The notes under the pieces are model-generated. The model did no database searches and was not told where the DNA came from. It worked only from the letters and a program-made list of their open reading frames with translations. A stretch of 64,000 nucleotides of DNA from Sphingomonas immobilis (GTDB lineage Bacteria; Pseudomonadota; Alphaproteobacteria; Sphingomonadales; Sphingomonadaceae): the NCBI RefSeq assembly GCF_030580995.1, contig NZ_JAUQSZ010000012.1, forward strand, positions 1 to 64,000, read 5' to 3'. The translations under genes were made by a program, and so were the position numbers. Shown here piece after piece: positions 1 through 10,057 of this stretch; the stretch's first letter is position 1, and each line of letters begins with the position of its first letter.

Positions 1-374
1 ACGATGCGCTCGGCGAGCTTCGGGCCGACGCCGTTGGCGCGCGCGACCATCGCCTTGTCCTGGCTGGCGATGGCGCGGCTGAGGTCGCCCGGCTCCAGCG
101 CCGAGAGGATCGCCAGCGCGACGCGCGCGCCGACACCCTGCACGCCGGTCAACAGGCGGAACCAGTCGCGCTCGCTGGCCGAGGCGAAGCCGACGAGGCG
201 GAGGAAATCCTCCCCCACGAGCATCTCGGTATGCAGCATGACGGCCTCGCCGACCGGGCCGATGGCGGCGAGCGTGCGCGCCGACGCGCCGACGAGATAG
301 CCGACGCCGCCGACATCGATCACCGCGCTGTCGATGCCGGTCGAGTCCAGTCTTCCTTTGAGATGCGCGATCAT
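1..374 (-). CDS. ruvA: Holliday junction branch-migration protein RuvA, 3' part cut by window edge
   Basis: RuvA binds four-way Holliday junctions as a tetramer and loads the RuvB motor during recombinational repair. The N-terminal 124 residues are present and begin [16 protein letters not shown], the typical OB-fold start. A helix-hairpin-helix stretch ([18 protein letters not shown]) and a second one ([13 protein letters not shown]) follow; these are the DNA-contacting elements of the family. The C-terminal RuvB-binding domain lies beyond base 1. The ATG at 374 is 10 bases after the ruvC stop, so ruvC and ruvA look co-transcribed. The annotation is secure; only the end is missing. Confidence 0.95.
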   Translation of the reverse strand, partial: MIAHLKGRLDSTGIDSAVIDVGGVGYLVGASARTLAAIGPVGEAVMLHTEMLVGEDFLRLVGFASASERDWFRLLTGVQGVGARVALAILSALEPGDLSRAIASQDKAMVARANGVGPKLAERI

Positions 375-384
375 GCGATGAGGG

Positions 385-870
385 CTAGGGCATCCGACGC
401 GACGACGCCAGATGATGCGCGTGGCATATCGCCACCGCCAGCGCGTCGGCGGCGTCGGGGCCGTCGATCTTCACGCCCGGCAGCAGGCGCTGGACCATCG
501 CGTGAACCTGCGCCTTTTCGGCATTGCCGACGCCGACCACCGCCTTCTTGACGAGGCGGGCAGCATATTCGCCGGGGTCGATCCCGCCACGCGCCACGGC
601 GAGCAGCACGACGCCGCGCGCCTGGCCGAGCTTCAGCGTGGATTGCGGGTTGGCGTTGACGAACACCTCCTCGACCGCCGCCGCCTGCGGACCGTGATCG
701 GCGATGAGGGCGGCGAGCATCGTATCGAGATGCGCGAGGCGGCGTGCGAGCGGCGCGGCGCTGTCGGTCTTGAGGCGGCCGTTGGCGAGGTGCGACAGCC
801 GGTTGCCCTCGGCGCGGATCACCCCCCAGCCGGTCGTGCCGAGGCCGGGATCCAGGCCGAGGATGATCAC
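385..870 (-). CDS. ruvC: Crossover junction endodeoxyribonuclease RuvC
   Basis: RuvC is the dimeric resolvase that nicks Holliday junctions after RuvAB branch migration. The 161-residue product has the RNase H-like fold signature [16 protein letters not shown] and the four acidic residues expected in the active site: D7, E67, D139 and D142. Length is normal for the family. The start is a GTG at 870, which overlaps the stop of the upstream DUF559 frame in a GTGA. In many bacteria yebC directly precedes ruvC; here a nuclease gene bounded by repeats separates them, and the overlap implies that ruvC translation is now coupled to that gene. Confidence 0.96.
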   Translation of the reverse strand: MIILGLDPGLGTTGWGVIRAEGNRLSHLANGRLKTDSAAPLARRLAHLDTMLAALIADHGPQAAAVEEVFVNANPQSTLKLGQARGVVLLAVARGGIDPGEYAARLVKKAVVGVGNAEKAQVHAMVQRLLPGVKIDGPDAADALAVAICHAHHLASSRRMP

Positions 871-1271
871 GGTGCGCTCACGAGCCCCTCCCCTTCAGGG
901 GAGGGGTTGGGGTGGGGGCCGGACCAGCGATCGCGACGTCCAGCCAAGACGCCGGCGATATGCTCGACGACACCCGCGATATTATCGCGCACATCGACAT
1001 TGGTGACGTGAATTACTCGAAAACCCTTATCGTCAAGCACGCTGTCGCGACGATCGTCGTGGACGGAATCGTGCGTATCACCATCGACCTCTACGATCAG
1101 ACCTTTGGTCGGGCAGAAGAAATCACAGATGTAAGGGAAAGTGACCGCCTGCCGCCGAAATTTGTAGCCGATTTGCGAATTGGATAGCGCACGCCACAAT
1201 CGTTTTTCCCATTCCGTGGGATTGCGGCGCATCTCTCGGGCGCGTTCGAGGAGCTCTTGCTCTGTTACCAC
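867..1271 (-). CDS. DUF559 endonuclease-like protein with repeat-derived tail
   Basis: This 134-residue protein belongs to the DUF559 group, related to Vsr-type very-short-patch-repair nucleases. The core (residues about 8-112) shows [14 protein letters not shown], the FRRQ strand, ICDFF with D50, and VEVDGDTH with E61 and D63, the likely metal ligands. Residues 118-130 are encoded by an R1 repeat arm (882-918), and the inverted partner arm (1274-1312) lies immediately before the GTG start, where its G-rich edge may act as ribosome-binding site. The gene looks less G+C rich than its neighbours and sits between yebC and ruvC, so I infer it is an insertion. The substrate is unknown. Confidence 0.85.
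   Translation of the reverse strand: MVTEQELLERAREMRRNPTEWEKRLWRALSNSQIGYKFRRQAVTFPYICDFFCPTKGLIVEVDGDTHDSVHDDRRDSVLDDKGFRVIHVTNVDVRDNIAGVVEHIAGVLAGRRDRWSGPHPNPSPEGEGLVSAP
882..918 (+). repeat. R1 palindromic repeat arm (left of DUF559)
   Basis: The core is CCCCTCCCCTTCAGGGGAGG followed by a GGTTGGGGTGGGG edge. It is the same arm as at 10638 and 37039 and pairs with the inverted copy at 1274-1312. It encodes the C-terminal residues of the DUF559 protein and ends about 12 bases before the ruvC start codon. Confidence 0.9.
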
Positions 1272-1273
1272 TG

Positions 1274-1312
1274 CCCCACCCCAACCCCTCCCCTGAAGGG
1301 GAGGGGCTCAAG
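1274..1312 (-). repeat. R1 palindromic repeat arm (right of DUF559, inverted)
   Basis: This is the inverted copy of the 882-918 arm. The two arms have the same outward and inward polarity as the paired arms at 10638/10703 and 37039/37110, except that the interval here holds a nuclease gene instead of about 35 bases. It fills almost the whole gap between yebC and the DUF559 start. Confidence 0.9.
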
Positions 1313-1315
1313 AAA

Positions 1316-2059
1316 CTAGCCCAGCTTCTCCATCACCGCATCCGACACTTCGTAATTGCCCCATACGGTCTGCACGTCGTCGTCGTCGTCGAGCGTGTCG
1401 ATCAGCTTGAAGAGGAGCGTGGCGTCCTCCTCGTCCACCTCGACGGTGGTCTGCGGCTTCCAGGCGAGCTTGGCGCCTTCGGGATCGCCGAGCACGGGGG
1501 TGATCGCCTTGACGACCTCGTGCAGATCGGCCTGCGCGGTCCAGATCTCGTGGCCGTCCTCGGATGAGGTGACGTCCTCGGCCCCCGCCTCCAGCGCCGC
1601 CTCGAACACCTTCTCGGCGTCGCCGGCGCTCGCCGGATAGGTGATCAGGCCGACACGGTCGAAGGCGTGGCTGACCGAGCCCGACGCGCCGAGGTTGCCG
1701 CCGTTCTTGGCCACCGCCACGCGCACGTTGGTGGCGGTGCGGTTGCGGTTGTCGGTGAGTGCCTCGATGATGAGGCTGACGCCGCCGGGGCCGAAGCCTT
1801 CGTAGCGGATTTCCTCGTAATTCTCGGTATCGCCCTTCGACGCCTTGTCGACCGCGCGCTGGATATTGTCCTTGGGCATCGACTGCGCCTTGGCGGCGTT
1901 GATCGCCAGGCGCAGGCGCGGGTTCATGTCGGGATCGGGCAGGCCCATCTTCGCCGCGACGGTGATTTCGCGGCTGAGCTTCGAGAACATGCCCGAACGC
2001 TTCTTATCCTGCGCACCCTTGCGGTGCATGATGTTCTTGAACTTGGAATGGCCTGCCAT
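1316..2059 (-). CDS. yebC: YebC/PmpR family protein (TACO1-like)
   Basis: The 247-residue product begins [21 protein letters not shown], the diagnostic start of the YebC/TACO1 family, and keeps the family motifs [17 protein letters not shown] and the acidic C-terminal part. Family members have been described as transcriptional regulators and, more recently, as ribosome-associated factors that help translation of difficult (for example proline-rich) sequences. Length is typical. The gene is the upstream member of the usual yebC-ruvC-ruvA cluster; its 3' end abuts an R1 repeat arm. Confidence 0.95.
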   Translation of the reverse strand: MAGHSKFKNIMHRKGAQDKKRSGMFSKLSREITVAAKMGLPDPDMNPRLRLAINAAKAQSMPKDNIQRAVDKASKGDTENYEEIRYEGFGPGGVSLIIEALTDNRNRTATNVRVAVAKNGGNLGASGSVSHAFDRVGLITYPASAGDAEKVFEAALEAGAEDVTSSEDGHEIWTAQADLHEVVKAITPVLGDPEGAKLAWKPQTTVEVDEEDATLLFKLIDTLDDDDDVQTVWGNYEVSDAVMEKLG

Positions 2060-2100
2060 GAGTCTCTCTTAACGTCGTCGTGTCCGTTCTTGACGGGGTC

Positions 2101-2631
2101 TTAGGCGCGCGAAGCCAAGTCGTCGAGCTTGGCCTCGATCGCGTCCAGCCGGGCGATGACCATCGCATCGAGCTTCTCGTGCAGGCGCAGGATGTCGAGC
2201 TCGGCGCGCAGATTGGTCTCATAGTCGAGGCTGGCGGCGACGCGGTCCTTCGCGGCCTGGCGATTCTGGCTCATCATGATGATCGGCGCCTGCACCGCGG
2301 CCAGTGTCGACAGCATCAGGTTGAGGAAGATGTACGGGTAGGGATCGAACGCCGCCCCGAAATGCGCGAGCACGTCGGAATTGAGCAGCATCCAGCCGAA
2401 TAGCACCACCGAAAAGGCGATGATGAAGCCCCACGAGCCGCCGACCGCCGCGACCTGATCGGACAGGCGGTCGCCGAAATCGGAACGCGCGTCGGCCTCG
2501 TCGGCGGCGTCGCGGGCGACGACCGTGCCGGCCTCGATATTGGCGAGGACGCGGCGCTCCTCATCGTCGAGCGCGGCGCTGGGCTTGCCGAGCAGACGCT
2601 GCGCGAGATCGGCGATGCGGTGTTCGGCCAT
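2101..2631 (-). CDS. DUF1003 family membrane protein
   Basis: This 176-residue protein has a polar N-terminal third, two hydrophobic segments (about residues 67-85, GFIIAFSVVLFGWMLLNS, and 97-117, YPYIFLNLMLSTLAAVQAP), then SQNRQAAKDRVAASLDYETNLRAE and a coiled-coil-like C-terminus. The paired membrane spans followed by the QNRQ..KDR motif define the DUF1003 family of inner-membrane proteins. Their biochemical role is not established. It is separated by about 40 bases from yebC and may be in the same transcript. Confidence 0.85.
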   Translation of the reverse strand: MAEHRIADLAQRLLGKPSAALDDEERRVLANIEAGTVVARDAADEADARSDFGDRLSDQVAAVGGSWGFIIAFSVVLFGWMLLNSDVLAHFGAAFDPYPYIFLNLMLSTLAAVQAPIIMMSQNRQAAKDRVAASLDYETNLRAELDILRLHEKLDAMVIARLDAIEAKLDDLASRA

Positions 2632-2652
2632 GCCCGTGCGCCCCCGTTCGCG

Positions 2653-2892
2653 TTACGCCAGGCCGAGCGCCTGCTTGTAGGTTTCCAGCAGCATCTCCGC
2701 CTCGTCGCGGTGGTGCTTCTCCATCTTGCGCAGGCGCACGATCGTGCGAATCGTCTTGACGTCGAAGCCGGTCGACTTGGCTTCGCCGTAGACGTCCTTG
2801 ATGTCGTCGGCGATGCCCTTCTTCTCTTCTTCCAGCCGCTCGATACGCTCGATGAGGAGGCGAAGCTGGTCGGCGGCGATGATCTCGCTCAT
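2653..2892 (-). CDS. gapR: GapR-type nucleoid protein (DUF2312)
   Basis: The 79-residue product is almost entirely charged helices: [22 protein letters not shown] then [23 protein letters not shown]. This is the DUF2312 family, whose Caulobacter member GapR encircles overtwisted DNA ahead of replication forks and RNA polymerase and stimulates topoisomerases. Length and motif order match the family. The ATG at 2892 lies just downstream of DUF1244 on the same strand. The assignment to the family is strong; the function is taken from the Caulobacter protein. Confidence 0.92.
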   Translation of the reverse strand: MSEIIAADQLRLLIERIERLEEEKKGIADDIKDVYGEAKSTGFDVKTIRTIVRLRKMEKHHRDEAEMLLETYKQALGLA

Positions 2893-2957
2893 ATGTAAAT
2901 CCCCGTTGGAAAGCCGCGCGCTTTAACCATCGGGGGCGGTGCCGTCACCCCTGCGAA

Positions 2958-3254
2958 TCACCGATTCTTCGCGACGCTCTCCGCCATGCGCGCGAGCTGT
3001 TCGGGCGTCGCCTCGGTCTGATGCTCGGCCTTCCAGCGGGCATAGGGCATGCCGTAGACCGCTTCGCGCCCGGCCTCCCTGTCCAGCGCGCCGCCCGAGG
3101 CCTCCGCCACCCAATCGCCCAGGCAATTGCGGCAGAAGCCGGCAAGGCCCATCAGATCGACATTCTGCGCATCGTCGCGGTGGCGCAGGTGCGCGACCAG
3201 CCGCCGGAACGCCGCCGCCGCAATCGCATCGTCCAGCTCTTCGATCTTCGCCAT
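2958..3254 (-). CDS. DUF1244 family protein
   Basis: This 98-residue protein contains the conserved core AAFRRLVAHLRHRDDAQNVDLMGLAGFCRNCLGDW followed by YGMPYARWKAEHQTEATPEQLA. The paired cysteines in FCRNCLGDW and the YGMPY..WK motif are hallmarks of DUF1244, a small soluble family found mainly in proteobacteria with no proven activity. It is divergent from pyk, with a 92-base gap that must hold both promoters, and is followed by gapR. Confidence 0.88.
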   Translation of the reverse strand: MAKIEELDDAIAAAAFRRLVAHLRHRDDAQNVDLMGLAGFCRNCLGDWVAEASGGALDREAGREAVYGMPYARWKAEHQTEATPEQLARMAESVAKNR

Positions 3255-3346
3255 CTGCCGCTCCGTGGTTGGATCGTCGCGAGATAGGCGTTACAGCCGC
3301 GCGAACCAAGCCAATCGCGTCAGCCATCCCCAGGGCGAGAACATAC

Positions 3347-4804
3347 ATGACCAAGGCCATCAGCCCGCGTGCGCGGAAGGTCCGCATTCTCGCCACCCTT
3401 GGGCCGGCGAGCAGCAGCCCCGAGATGATCGCGAAACTCTACGAGGCGGGCGCCGATGCGTTCCGCATCAACATGAGCCACGGCGACCAGAAATCGAAGA
3501 TCGCAGTGATCGAGGCGATCCGCGCGCTGGAGAAGAAATACCGCCGGCCCTCGACGATCCTCGCCGATCTGCAGGGGCCGAAGCTGCGCGTCGGCAAGTT
3601 CGCCGACGGCAAGGTCGAGTTGAAAACGGGTTCGACCTTCATCCTCGACCGTTCGAAGGAGCCGGGCGACGCCACGCGCGTCGAGCTGCCGCACAGGGAG
3701 ATCTTCGCGGCGATCGAGGCGGGGGCGCGGCTGTTGCTCGACGACGGCAAGCTGGTGCTGCGCGTGACCAGCCACGACGCGGACGTGATCGTCACCGAAG
3801 TGGTGGTCGGCGGGATGCTGTCGAACAACAAGGGCCTGAACGTGCCCGACGTGGTGGTGCCGATGGCGGCGCTGACCGCGAAGGACAGGAGCGACCTCGC
3901 CTTCGCGTGCGAGCAGGGCGTCGACTGGATCGCCTTGTCGTTCGTGCAGCGCCCGGAGGATCTGGCGGAGGCGCGGAAACTGATCGAGGGGCGTGCGGCG
4001 CTGCTCGCCAAGATCGAGAAACCGAGCGCGATCGACCGGCTCGAGGAGATCGTCGAGATGTGCGACGGCGTGATGGTCGCGCGCGGCGACCTCGGCGTCG
4101 AACTGCCGCCGGAGAGCGTGCCGCCGCTGCAGAAGCGCATCATCGAGGTGTCGCGGCGGCTCGGCCGGCCGGTGGTGGTGGCGACGCAGATGCTGGAATC
4201 GATGATCACGTCGCCGTCTCCCACGCGCGCGGAAGTGTCCGACGTGGCGACCGCGATCTACGACGGTGCCGACGCGATCATGCTGTCGGCGGAGAGCGCC
4301 GCGGGCGCGTGGCCGACCGAATCGGTGGCGATGATGGACGCGATCGGCGTCGCGGTGGAGCGCGACCCGAGCCACGGCGACCGCATCCACTTCACCGTCA
4401 TCCGATCCGATCCGACCACTGCCGACGCCATCGCCGAAGCGGCCAAGACCATCGCCACCACCGTGTCGGCAGCGGCGATCATCTGCTTCACGCTGTCGGG
4501 ATCGACCGCGCGCCGCGTCGCGCGCGAGCGGCCGGGCGTGCCGGTGATGGTGCTGACGCCCAAGCCGGAGACCGCGCGGCGATCCGGCCTGCTGTGGGGC
4601 GCCTATCCGATCCACACCAAGGACGTCGCCTCGTTCGAGGAGATGGTGGCGAAGTCGAAGCGGATGGCGCTGCGCCACGGCCTGGCGGCGGCGGGCGACC
4701 GCGTCATCATCATCGGCGGCGTGCCGTTCGGGACGCCGGGATCGACCAACGTGCTGCATGTCGTCCGCATCGTCGGCGACGAGCTGAAGGGCTATGCGAG
4801 CTGA
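3347..4804 (+). CDS. pyk: Pyruvate kinase
   Basis: Pyruvate kinase converts phosphoenolpyruvate and ADP to pyruvate and ATP, the last step of glycolysis or the Entner-Doudoroff route. The 485-residue protein shows RKVRILATLGPASS, the substrate loop FRINMSHGD, the active-site strand LLAKIEKP, VARGDLGVELP and PVVVATQMLESM, followed by a full C-terminal domain. The open frame extends further upstream, but MTKAISPRARKVRI at 3347 matches the family start and follows a GAGAAC-type purine stretch. It is divergent from DUF1244. Confidence 0.96.
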   Translation: MTKAISPRARKVRILATLGPASSSPEMIAKLYEAGADAFRINMSHGDQKSKIAVIEAIRALEKKYRRPSTILADLQGPKLRVGKFADGKVELKTGSTFILDRSKEPGDATRVELPHREIFAAIEAGARLLLDDGKLVLRVTSHDADVIVTEVVVGGMLSNNKGLNVPDVVVPMAALTAKDRSDLAFACEQGVDWIALSFVQRPEDLAEARKLIEGRAALLAKIEKPSAIDRLEEIVEMCDGVMVARGDLGVELPPESVPPLQKRIIEVSRRLGRPVVVATQMLESMITSPSPTRAEVSDVATAIYDGADAIMLSAESAAGAWPTESVAMMDAIGVAVERDPSHGDRIHFTVIRSDPTTADAIAEAAKTIATTVSAAAIICFTLSGSTARRVARERPGVPVMVLTPKPETARRSGLLWGAYPIHTKDVASFEEMVAKSKRMALRHGLAAAGDRVIIIGGVPFGTPGSTNVLHVVRIVGDELKGYAS

Positions 4805-4807
4805 AGC

Positions 4808-5170
4808 CTAGTCGCAGGTCGGGTGCGGGGCGACGCGCTGGAACGCCTCCGACACGGCGCGGCTGACCACCGGCTTCGACAGGACTTGCGCGGGCGGATC
4901 GCAATCGTCGCACGCCTCCGGCGTGCCGGTGATGAAGATGACAGGGCACGGCCCGCCCTCGCTCAGGATCGCCGCGACCGCGTGCGGGCCGGTGCCCTCG
5001 CGCAGCATCACGTCCGAGGTGATGACGTCGGGCCGGTGGGCGCGGGCCTCGGCAATGGCATCATCCTCGGTTTCGGCGAAGGCGAAGCTGGTCGCGCCGG
5101 CGGCGGCCAGCATGTCCTGCAGGTCGATCGCGACGAGAGGCTCGTCCTCGATGATCAGAACGTGACACAC
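4808..5170 (-). CDS. Single-domain response regulator
   Basis: This is a lone CheY-like receiver domain of 120 residues. From the chosen GTG at 5170 it reads MCHVLIIEDEPLVAIDL, with acidic pocket residues E8 and D9, phospho-acceptor D53 in ITSDVML and K99 in LSKPV. The frame stays open upstream to 5272, but an AGGAG sequence lies just before the GTG and the domain begins there. With no output domain it probably acts by protein contact or as a phosphate sink. No histidine kinase gene is adjacent. It converges on pyk. Confidence 0.85.
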   Translation of the reverse strand: MCHVLIIEDEPLVAIDLQDMLAAAGATSFAFAETEDDAIAEARAHRPDVITSDVMLREGTGPHAVAAILSEGGPCPVIFITGTPEACDDCDPPAQVLSKPVVSRAVSEAFQRVAPHPTCD

Positions 5171-5451
5171 CCCTGTAACTCCTAGACAAAAATCGCTGCT
5201 GCTAATCCGTATCAACGTCCGGTCCGGGCGTTGTGTCCGCCCGACATTGACTTTTAACCCCGTAGCGGGCATATGGCCGCCATCGAGGCGTCATGCAGCG
5301 TGATCGGATCAGGGGATACATCCCGGGTCCAGGCTCCGCCTCGGTCGATTTCACAGGCTTCCCTTTTCACGCGGGGTGTCATTCTCCCCGCGCCACCCGT
5401 GTGTCCTTTTCGGATATGCGGACAGCGCCCTATATCTGGACTGATTCACAC

Positions 5452-6879
5452 ATGACTTTCGCACATCTCGGCCTTGCCGACCCGCTCGTTCGCGCGCTCG
5501 AGGCCAAGGGCTACCAGACGCCGACGCCGATCCAGCAGCAGTCGATCCCGACCCTGCTCGAGGGCCGCGACCTGCTCGGCATCGCGCAGACCGGCACCGG
5601 CAAGACCGCCGCCTTCGTCCTCCCCTCCATCCAGAACCTCACCGAGAGCGGCAAGAAGGTTCTCCCGACGCATTGCCGGATGCTGGTGCTCGCCCCCACG
5701 CGCGAGCTCGCCGGCCAGATCGCCGAGAGCGCGCGCGACTATGGCAAGTTCTCCAAGATGTCGGTCGCGACCGTGTTCGGCGGGACCAGCATCAACAAGA
5801 ACCGCCAGGACATGAGCCGCGGCGTCGACATCCTCGTTGCCACGCCGGGCCGCCTGCTCGACCTGATCGAGCAGCGTTTCGTGTCGCTAGCGATGCTGGA
5901 GATCCTCGTCCTCGACGAGGCCGACCAGATGCTCGACCTCGGCTTCATCCACGCGCTCCGCAAGATCGTGAAGATGCTGCCGCGCCAGCGCCAGACGTTG
6001 TTCTTCTCGGCGACGATGCCCAATGCGATCCGCGAGCTGGCCGACCAGTTCCTGACCGACCCCGCCACCGTCAAGGTCGCGCCGGTCGCCTCGACGGCGG
6101 AGCGCGTCGATCAGTTCGTCACGCTCGTGAACCAGAGCGAGAAGCAGGCGCTGCTGACGATCCACCTCCGCAACCCGGAGATCGACCGCTGCCTCGTCTT
6201 CACGCGCACCAAGCACGGCGCCGACCGCGTCGTGAAGCTGCTCGCGGCGAACGGCATCGCCTCCAACGCGATCCACGGCAACAAGAGCCAGCCGCAGCGC
6301 GAGCGCGCCCTCGCCGAGTTCAAGTCGGGCAGCGTCAAGGTGCTGATCGCGACCGACATCGCCGCGCGCGGCATCGACGTTTCGGGCGTGAGCCACGTCT
6401 TCAACTTCGAGCTGCCCAACGTGCCGGAGCAGTATGTCCACCGCATCGGCCGCACCGCGCGCGCGGGCGCATCGGGCGTGGCGATCAGCTTCTGCGCCGA
6501 TGACGAGAAGCCGTTCCTGCGCGACATCGAGCGGCTGACCAAGGTCAAGCCGACGCCGCTGCCGCTGCCCGCCGATTTCTCGGCCGAGCAGGCGCGCATC
6601 AAGGCGGCACGCCCGGCCGGTTCCGACACGCATGAGCGCCGTCAGGACGATTCGGGCCGTCACCGCCAAGGCCCGCGCGCGACGCATGCGGCACGGCCGA
6701 CGGGCGAGCGCCCGGCGGGTGGCGCGGGTCGTCCGGGTGGTGCCAATGGGCATGGGGGCCGTCCCGGCGGTCATGGCCGCCCCGGTGGCCAGGGTCGTCC
6801 GGGTGGCGGTCAGCGCTCGGGGGGTCAGGGTCGCTCGGGTTCGGGCGGCGGCGGTCGCCGGTCGCCCGCGGCGGGCTGA
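5452..6879 (+). CDS. rhlE: DEAD-box RNA helicase, RhlE type
   Basis: ATP-dependent RNA unwinding in ribosome assembly or RNA decay is the expected role. The 475-residue protein has the Q motif (FAHLGLADPL...PTPIQQQSIP), Walker A AQTGTGKT, VLDEADQ, FSATMP and HRIGRTARAG, so both RecA domains are complete. From about residue 385 it carries a long basic Gly/Arg/Pro tail with repeated GGxGRPGG units, a likely RNA-binding extension. The frame is open upstream, but MTFAHLGL at 5452 is the family start. The 280-base leader contains a small GCGGGG/CCCCGC hairpin (5371-5391), which might matter for cold-shock-type control. Confidence 0.93.
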   Translation: MTFAHLGLADPLVRALEAKGYQTPTPIQQQSIPTLLEGRDLLGIAQTGTGKTAAFVLPSIQNLTESGKKVLPTHCRMLVLAPTRELAGQIAESARDYGKFSKMSVATVFGGTSINKNRQDMSRGVDILVATPGRLLDLIEQRFVSLAMLEILVLDEADQMLDLGFIHALRKIVKMLPRQRQTLFFSATMPNAIRELADQFLTDPATVKVAPVASTAERVDQFVTLVNQSEKQALLTIHLRNPEIDRCLVFTRTKHGADRVVKLLAANGIASNAIHGNKSQPQRERALAEFKSGSVKVLIATDIAARGIDVSGVSHVFNFELPNVPEQYVHRIGRTARAGASGVAISFCADDEKPFLRDIERLTKVKPTPLPLPADFSAEQARIKAARPAGSDTHERRQDDSGRHRQGPRATHAARPTGERPAGGAGRPGGANGHGGRPGGHGRPGGQGRPGGGQRSGGQGRSGSGGGGRRSPAAG

Positions 6880-6886
6880 GGTTCGC

Positions 6887-6973
6887 GTCGCCCCGGCGGA
6901 GGCCGGGGCCGCTGCGTTTTTGGCGCGCGTTTCGCCAAGCAATATGACGGCCCCGGCCTCCGCCGGGGCGACG
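6887..6973. repeat. R3 repeat pair (REPIN-like) between helicase gene and folP
   Basis: Two inverted arms of the form GTCGCCCCGGCGGAGG...GGGGCCGCTG (6887-6914) and its reverse complement (6947-6973) enclose about 32 A/T-richer bases. Two further pairs, at 8045-8130 and 50948-51032, share the arms. This pair also lies between the stops of two convergent genes, where its stem could terminate transcription. Confidence 0.85.
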
Positions 6974-6980
6974 TGCCTGG

Positions 6981-8033
6981 CTAGCCGACCAGCGCCCGGT
7001 CCCGCAGCCCGCGCCACACCTTGAGCGCCTGCACCGTCTCCGGCACGTCGTGGACGCGGACGATCTGTACGCCCGCCTCCACGCCCTTGAGCGCCAGCGC
7101 GACCGATCCGCCGAGGCGCTCGGTGACAGGGGCCTCGTTGGAGAGCGCGCCGATCATGCGCTTGCGGCTCGCGCCGAGCATCACCGGCACGCCCAGCCCG
7201 TGGAACAGCGCCAGCCCGTTGATGAGCGCGAGATTGTCAGCGAGCGATTTGCCGAACCCGATGCCGGGATCGACGATGATCCTTGCCCGGTCGATGCCCG
7301 CCGCCACCGCGCCTTCGATGCGCGCCTCCAGCCAGTCGTAGACTTCGGTCAGCACGTCGCCATACCCCTCCCCGCCGTGCGGGCCCTTCTTGGGGTCGGG
7401 CGTGTGCATCAGGATCACCGGGCAGCCTGCGGCCGCGACGATTGCGGCCGAGCGATCGTCCCACAGCAGTGCCGAGACGTCGTTGACGATCCCCGCCCCC
7501 GCCGCCAGCGCCGCCTCCATCACCGCGCTCTTGCGCGTGTCGACCGAGACGAGCGTGCCCGCGCGCGCAAGCCGCTCGACCACCGGGGCGACGCGCTTGG
7601 CCTCGTCGCCTTCCCAGACGAGCGGCGCGCCGGGCCGCGTGGATTCACCGCCGACATCGATCAGCGCGGCACCCTGCGCCGCCATCGCGACGCCTGCGGA
7701 AGCCGCGGCTTCGGGATCGTCGGCATGCGTGCCGCCGTCGGAGAAACTGTCGGGCGTGACGTTGACGATGCCCGCGACCAGCGGCTGATCGAACCGCAAG
7801 GTCCGCTCCCCCAACACCAGCGGCGGGCGCGGCGCGACGATGCGCGCGTGGATGGCGAGCGCGGCGTCGCCGAGGCTGGCGATATCGGCGACGGGGATCG
7901 TCTCGCGCGCCTTGCCCCGGATCACCTCGTAAGCGGCGAACCACAGCATCCCGCCCGCAAGCCGCGCGACCGCGCCGTCGGGGTGGGTGACGGGCGTGTC
8001 GACGAATTGCGTGGGGCGGAGGTGGAGGGTCAT
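6981..8033 (-). CDS. folP: Dihydropteroate synthase
   Basis: FolP condenses p-aminobenzoate with hydroxymethyl-dihydropterin pyrophosphate in folate synthesis and is the sulfonamide target. The 350-residue protein has an extra N-terminal region of about 75 residues before the TIM barrel, which opens with PLVAGIVNVTPDSFSDGG. Further family motifs are IDVGGESTRPGA, VSVDTRK, INDVSALLWD and GASRKRMI. The extended N-terminus seems common in relatives and the ATG at 8033 is clear. The gene is flanked on both sides by R3 repeat pairs, one of which fills the gap to ccrM. Confidence 0.94.
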   Translation of the reverse strand: MTLHLRPTQFVDTPVTHPDGAVARLAGGMLWFAAYEVIRGKARETIPVADIASLGDAALAIHARIVAPRPPLVLGERTLRFDQPLVAGIVNVTPDSFSDGGTHADDPEAAASAGVAMAAQGAALIDVGGESTRPGAPLVWEGDEAKRVAPVVERLARAGTLVSVDTRKSAVMEAALAAGAGIVNDVSALLWDDRSAAIVAAAGCPVILMHTPDPKKGPHGGEGYGDVLTEVYDWLEARIEGAVAAGIDRARIIVDPGIGFGKSLADNLALINGLALFHGLGVPVMLGASRKRMIGALSNEAPVTERLGGSVALALKGVEAGVQIVRVHDVPETVQALKVWRGLRDRALVG

Positions 8034-8044
8034 CGGATCATCCC

Positions 8045-8130
8045 GTCGCCCCGGCGGAGGCCGGGGCCGCTGGGGTATCTGGCAGACCGCGCGCGCAAAA
8101 CATAGCGGCCCCGGCCTCCGCCGGGGCGAC
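8045..8130. repeat. R3 repeat pair (REPIN-like) between folP and ccrM
   Basis: Inverted arms at 8045-8072 and 8104-8130 match those at 6887 and 6947. Together with the upstream pair they bracket folP, 8 to 12 bases from its ends. Confidence 0.85.
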
Positions 8131-8138
8131 GGTCAGGA

Positions 8139-9421
<1,283 letters not shown>

Positions 9422-9451
<30 letters not shown>

Positions 9452-10057
9452 GATTTTCGAAAAAGCCGCCGCGACCGGCGCGAAGCTGCGGCGGTGGAGC
9501 GGCGTGGGCCCGTGTTCGGCGAGCGCACGGAGGTGTTCGGGCGCACCATAGCCCTTGTTCGAATGCCAGCCGTAATGCGGATGCGCCTCGGCGTGCGCGA
9601 GCATGATCGTGTCGCGCGTGTGCTTGGCGATGATCGAAGCGGCGGCGATCGACAGGCTGATCGCGTCGCCCGAGACGATCGCGGTGGCGGAATGGCCCCA
9701 TTTCGGCAGGCGGTTGCCGTCGACAAGGACATGACCGGGCGCGCAGCCGAGCGCCTCCACGGCCAGCGTCATCGCCTTCATCGTCGCCCAGTAGATGTTG
9801 AGCACATCGATCTCGGGCGCCTCGACCACGCCGATGCCGATCACCGCGCAATCGCGCAGCCGGTCGTGCAGGCGTGCGCGTTCGGCATGGGAGAGCTTCT
9901 TCGAATCGTCGATCCCGCGCGGCACGCCCTTCGCGGGCAGGATGACGGCGGCCGCGACCACCGGCCCGGCGAGCGGTCCGCGCCCCGCTTCGTCCACGCC
10001 CGCGACGGGGGCGAGGCAGAGCTTTTCATGGCGCAGGGACGGTCTGGGACTAGGCAT
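9422..10057 (-). CDS. rnhB: Ribonuclease HII
   Basis: RNase HII removes misincorporated ribonucleotides from DNA. The 211-residue protein shows the family motif VAGVDEAGRGPLAGPVVAAAV with the paired acidic residues DE, DDSKKLS, HVLVDGN and IIAKHTRD, and ends normally. The frame continues upstream, but the ATG at 10057 gives the expected N-terminus. It overlaps the 3' end of thiD by 8 bases, so translation is probably coupled to the glmM-thiD cluster. The neighbouring ccrM downstream is a conserved arrangement. Confidence 0.93.

Noticed and set aside
3127..4866. Long alternate-frame open frames over pyk, kup, dprA and other genes
   Set aside because: They are shadows produced by high G+C: low-complexity Arg/Gly/Ala proteins without motifs, overlapping genes with clear domains.
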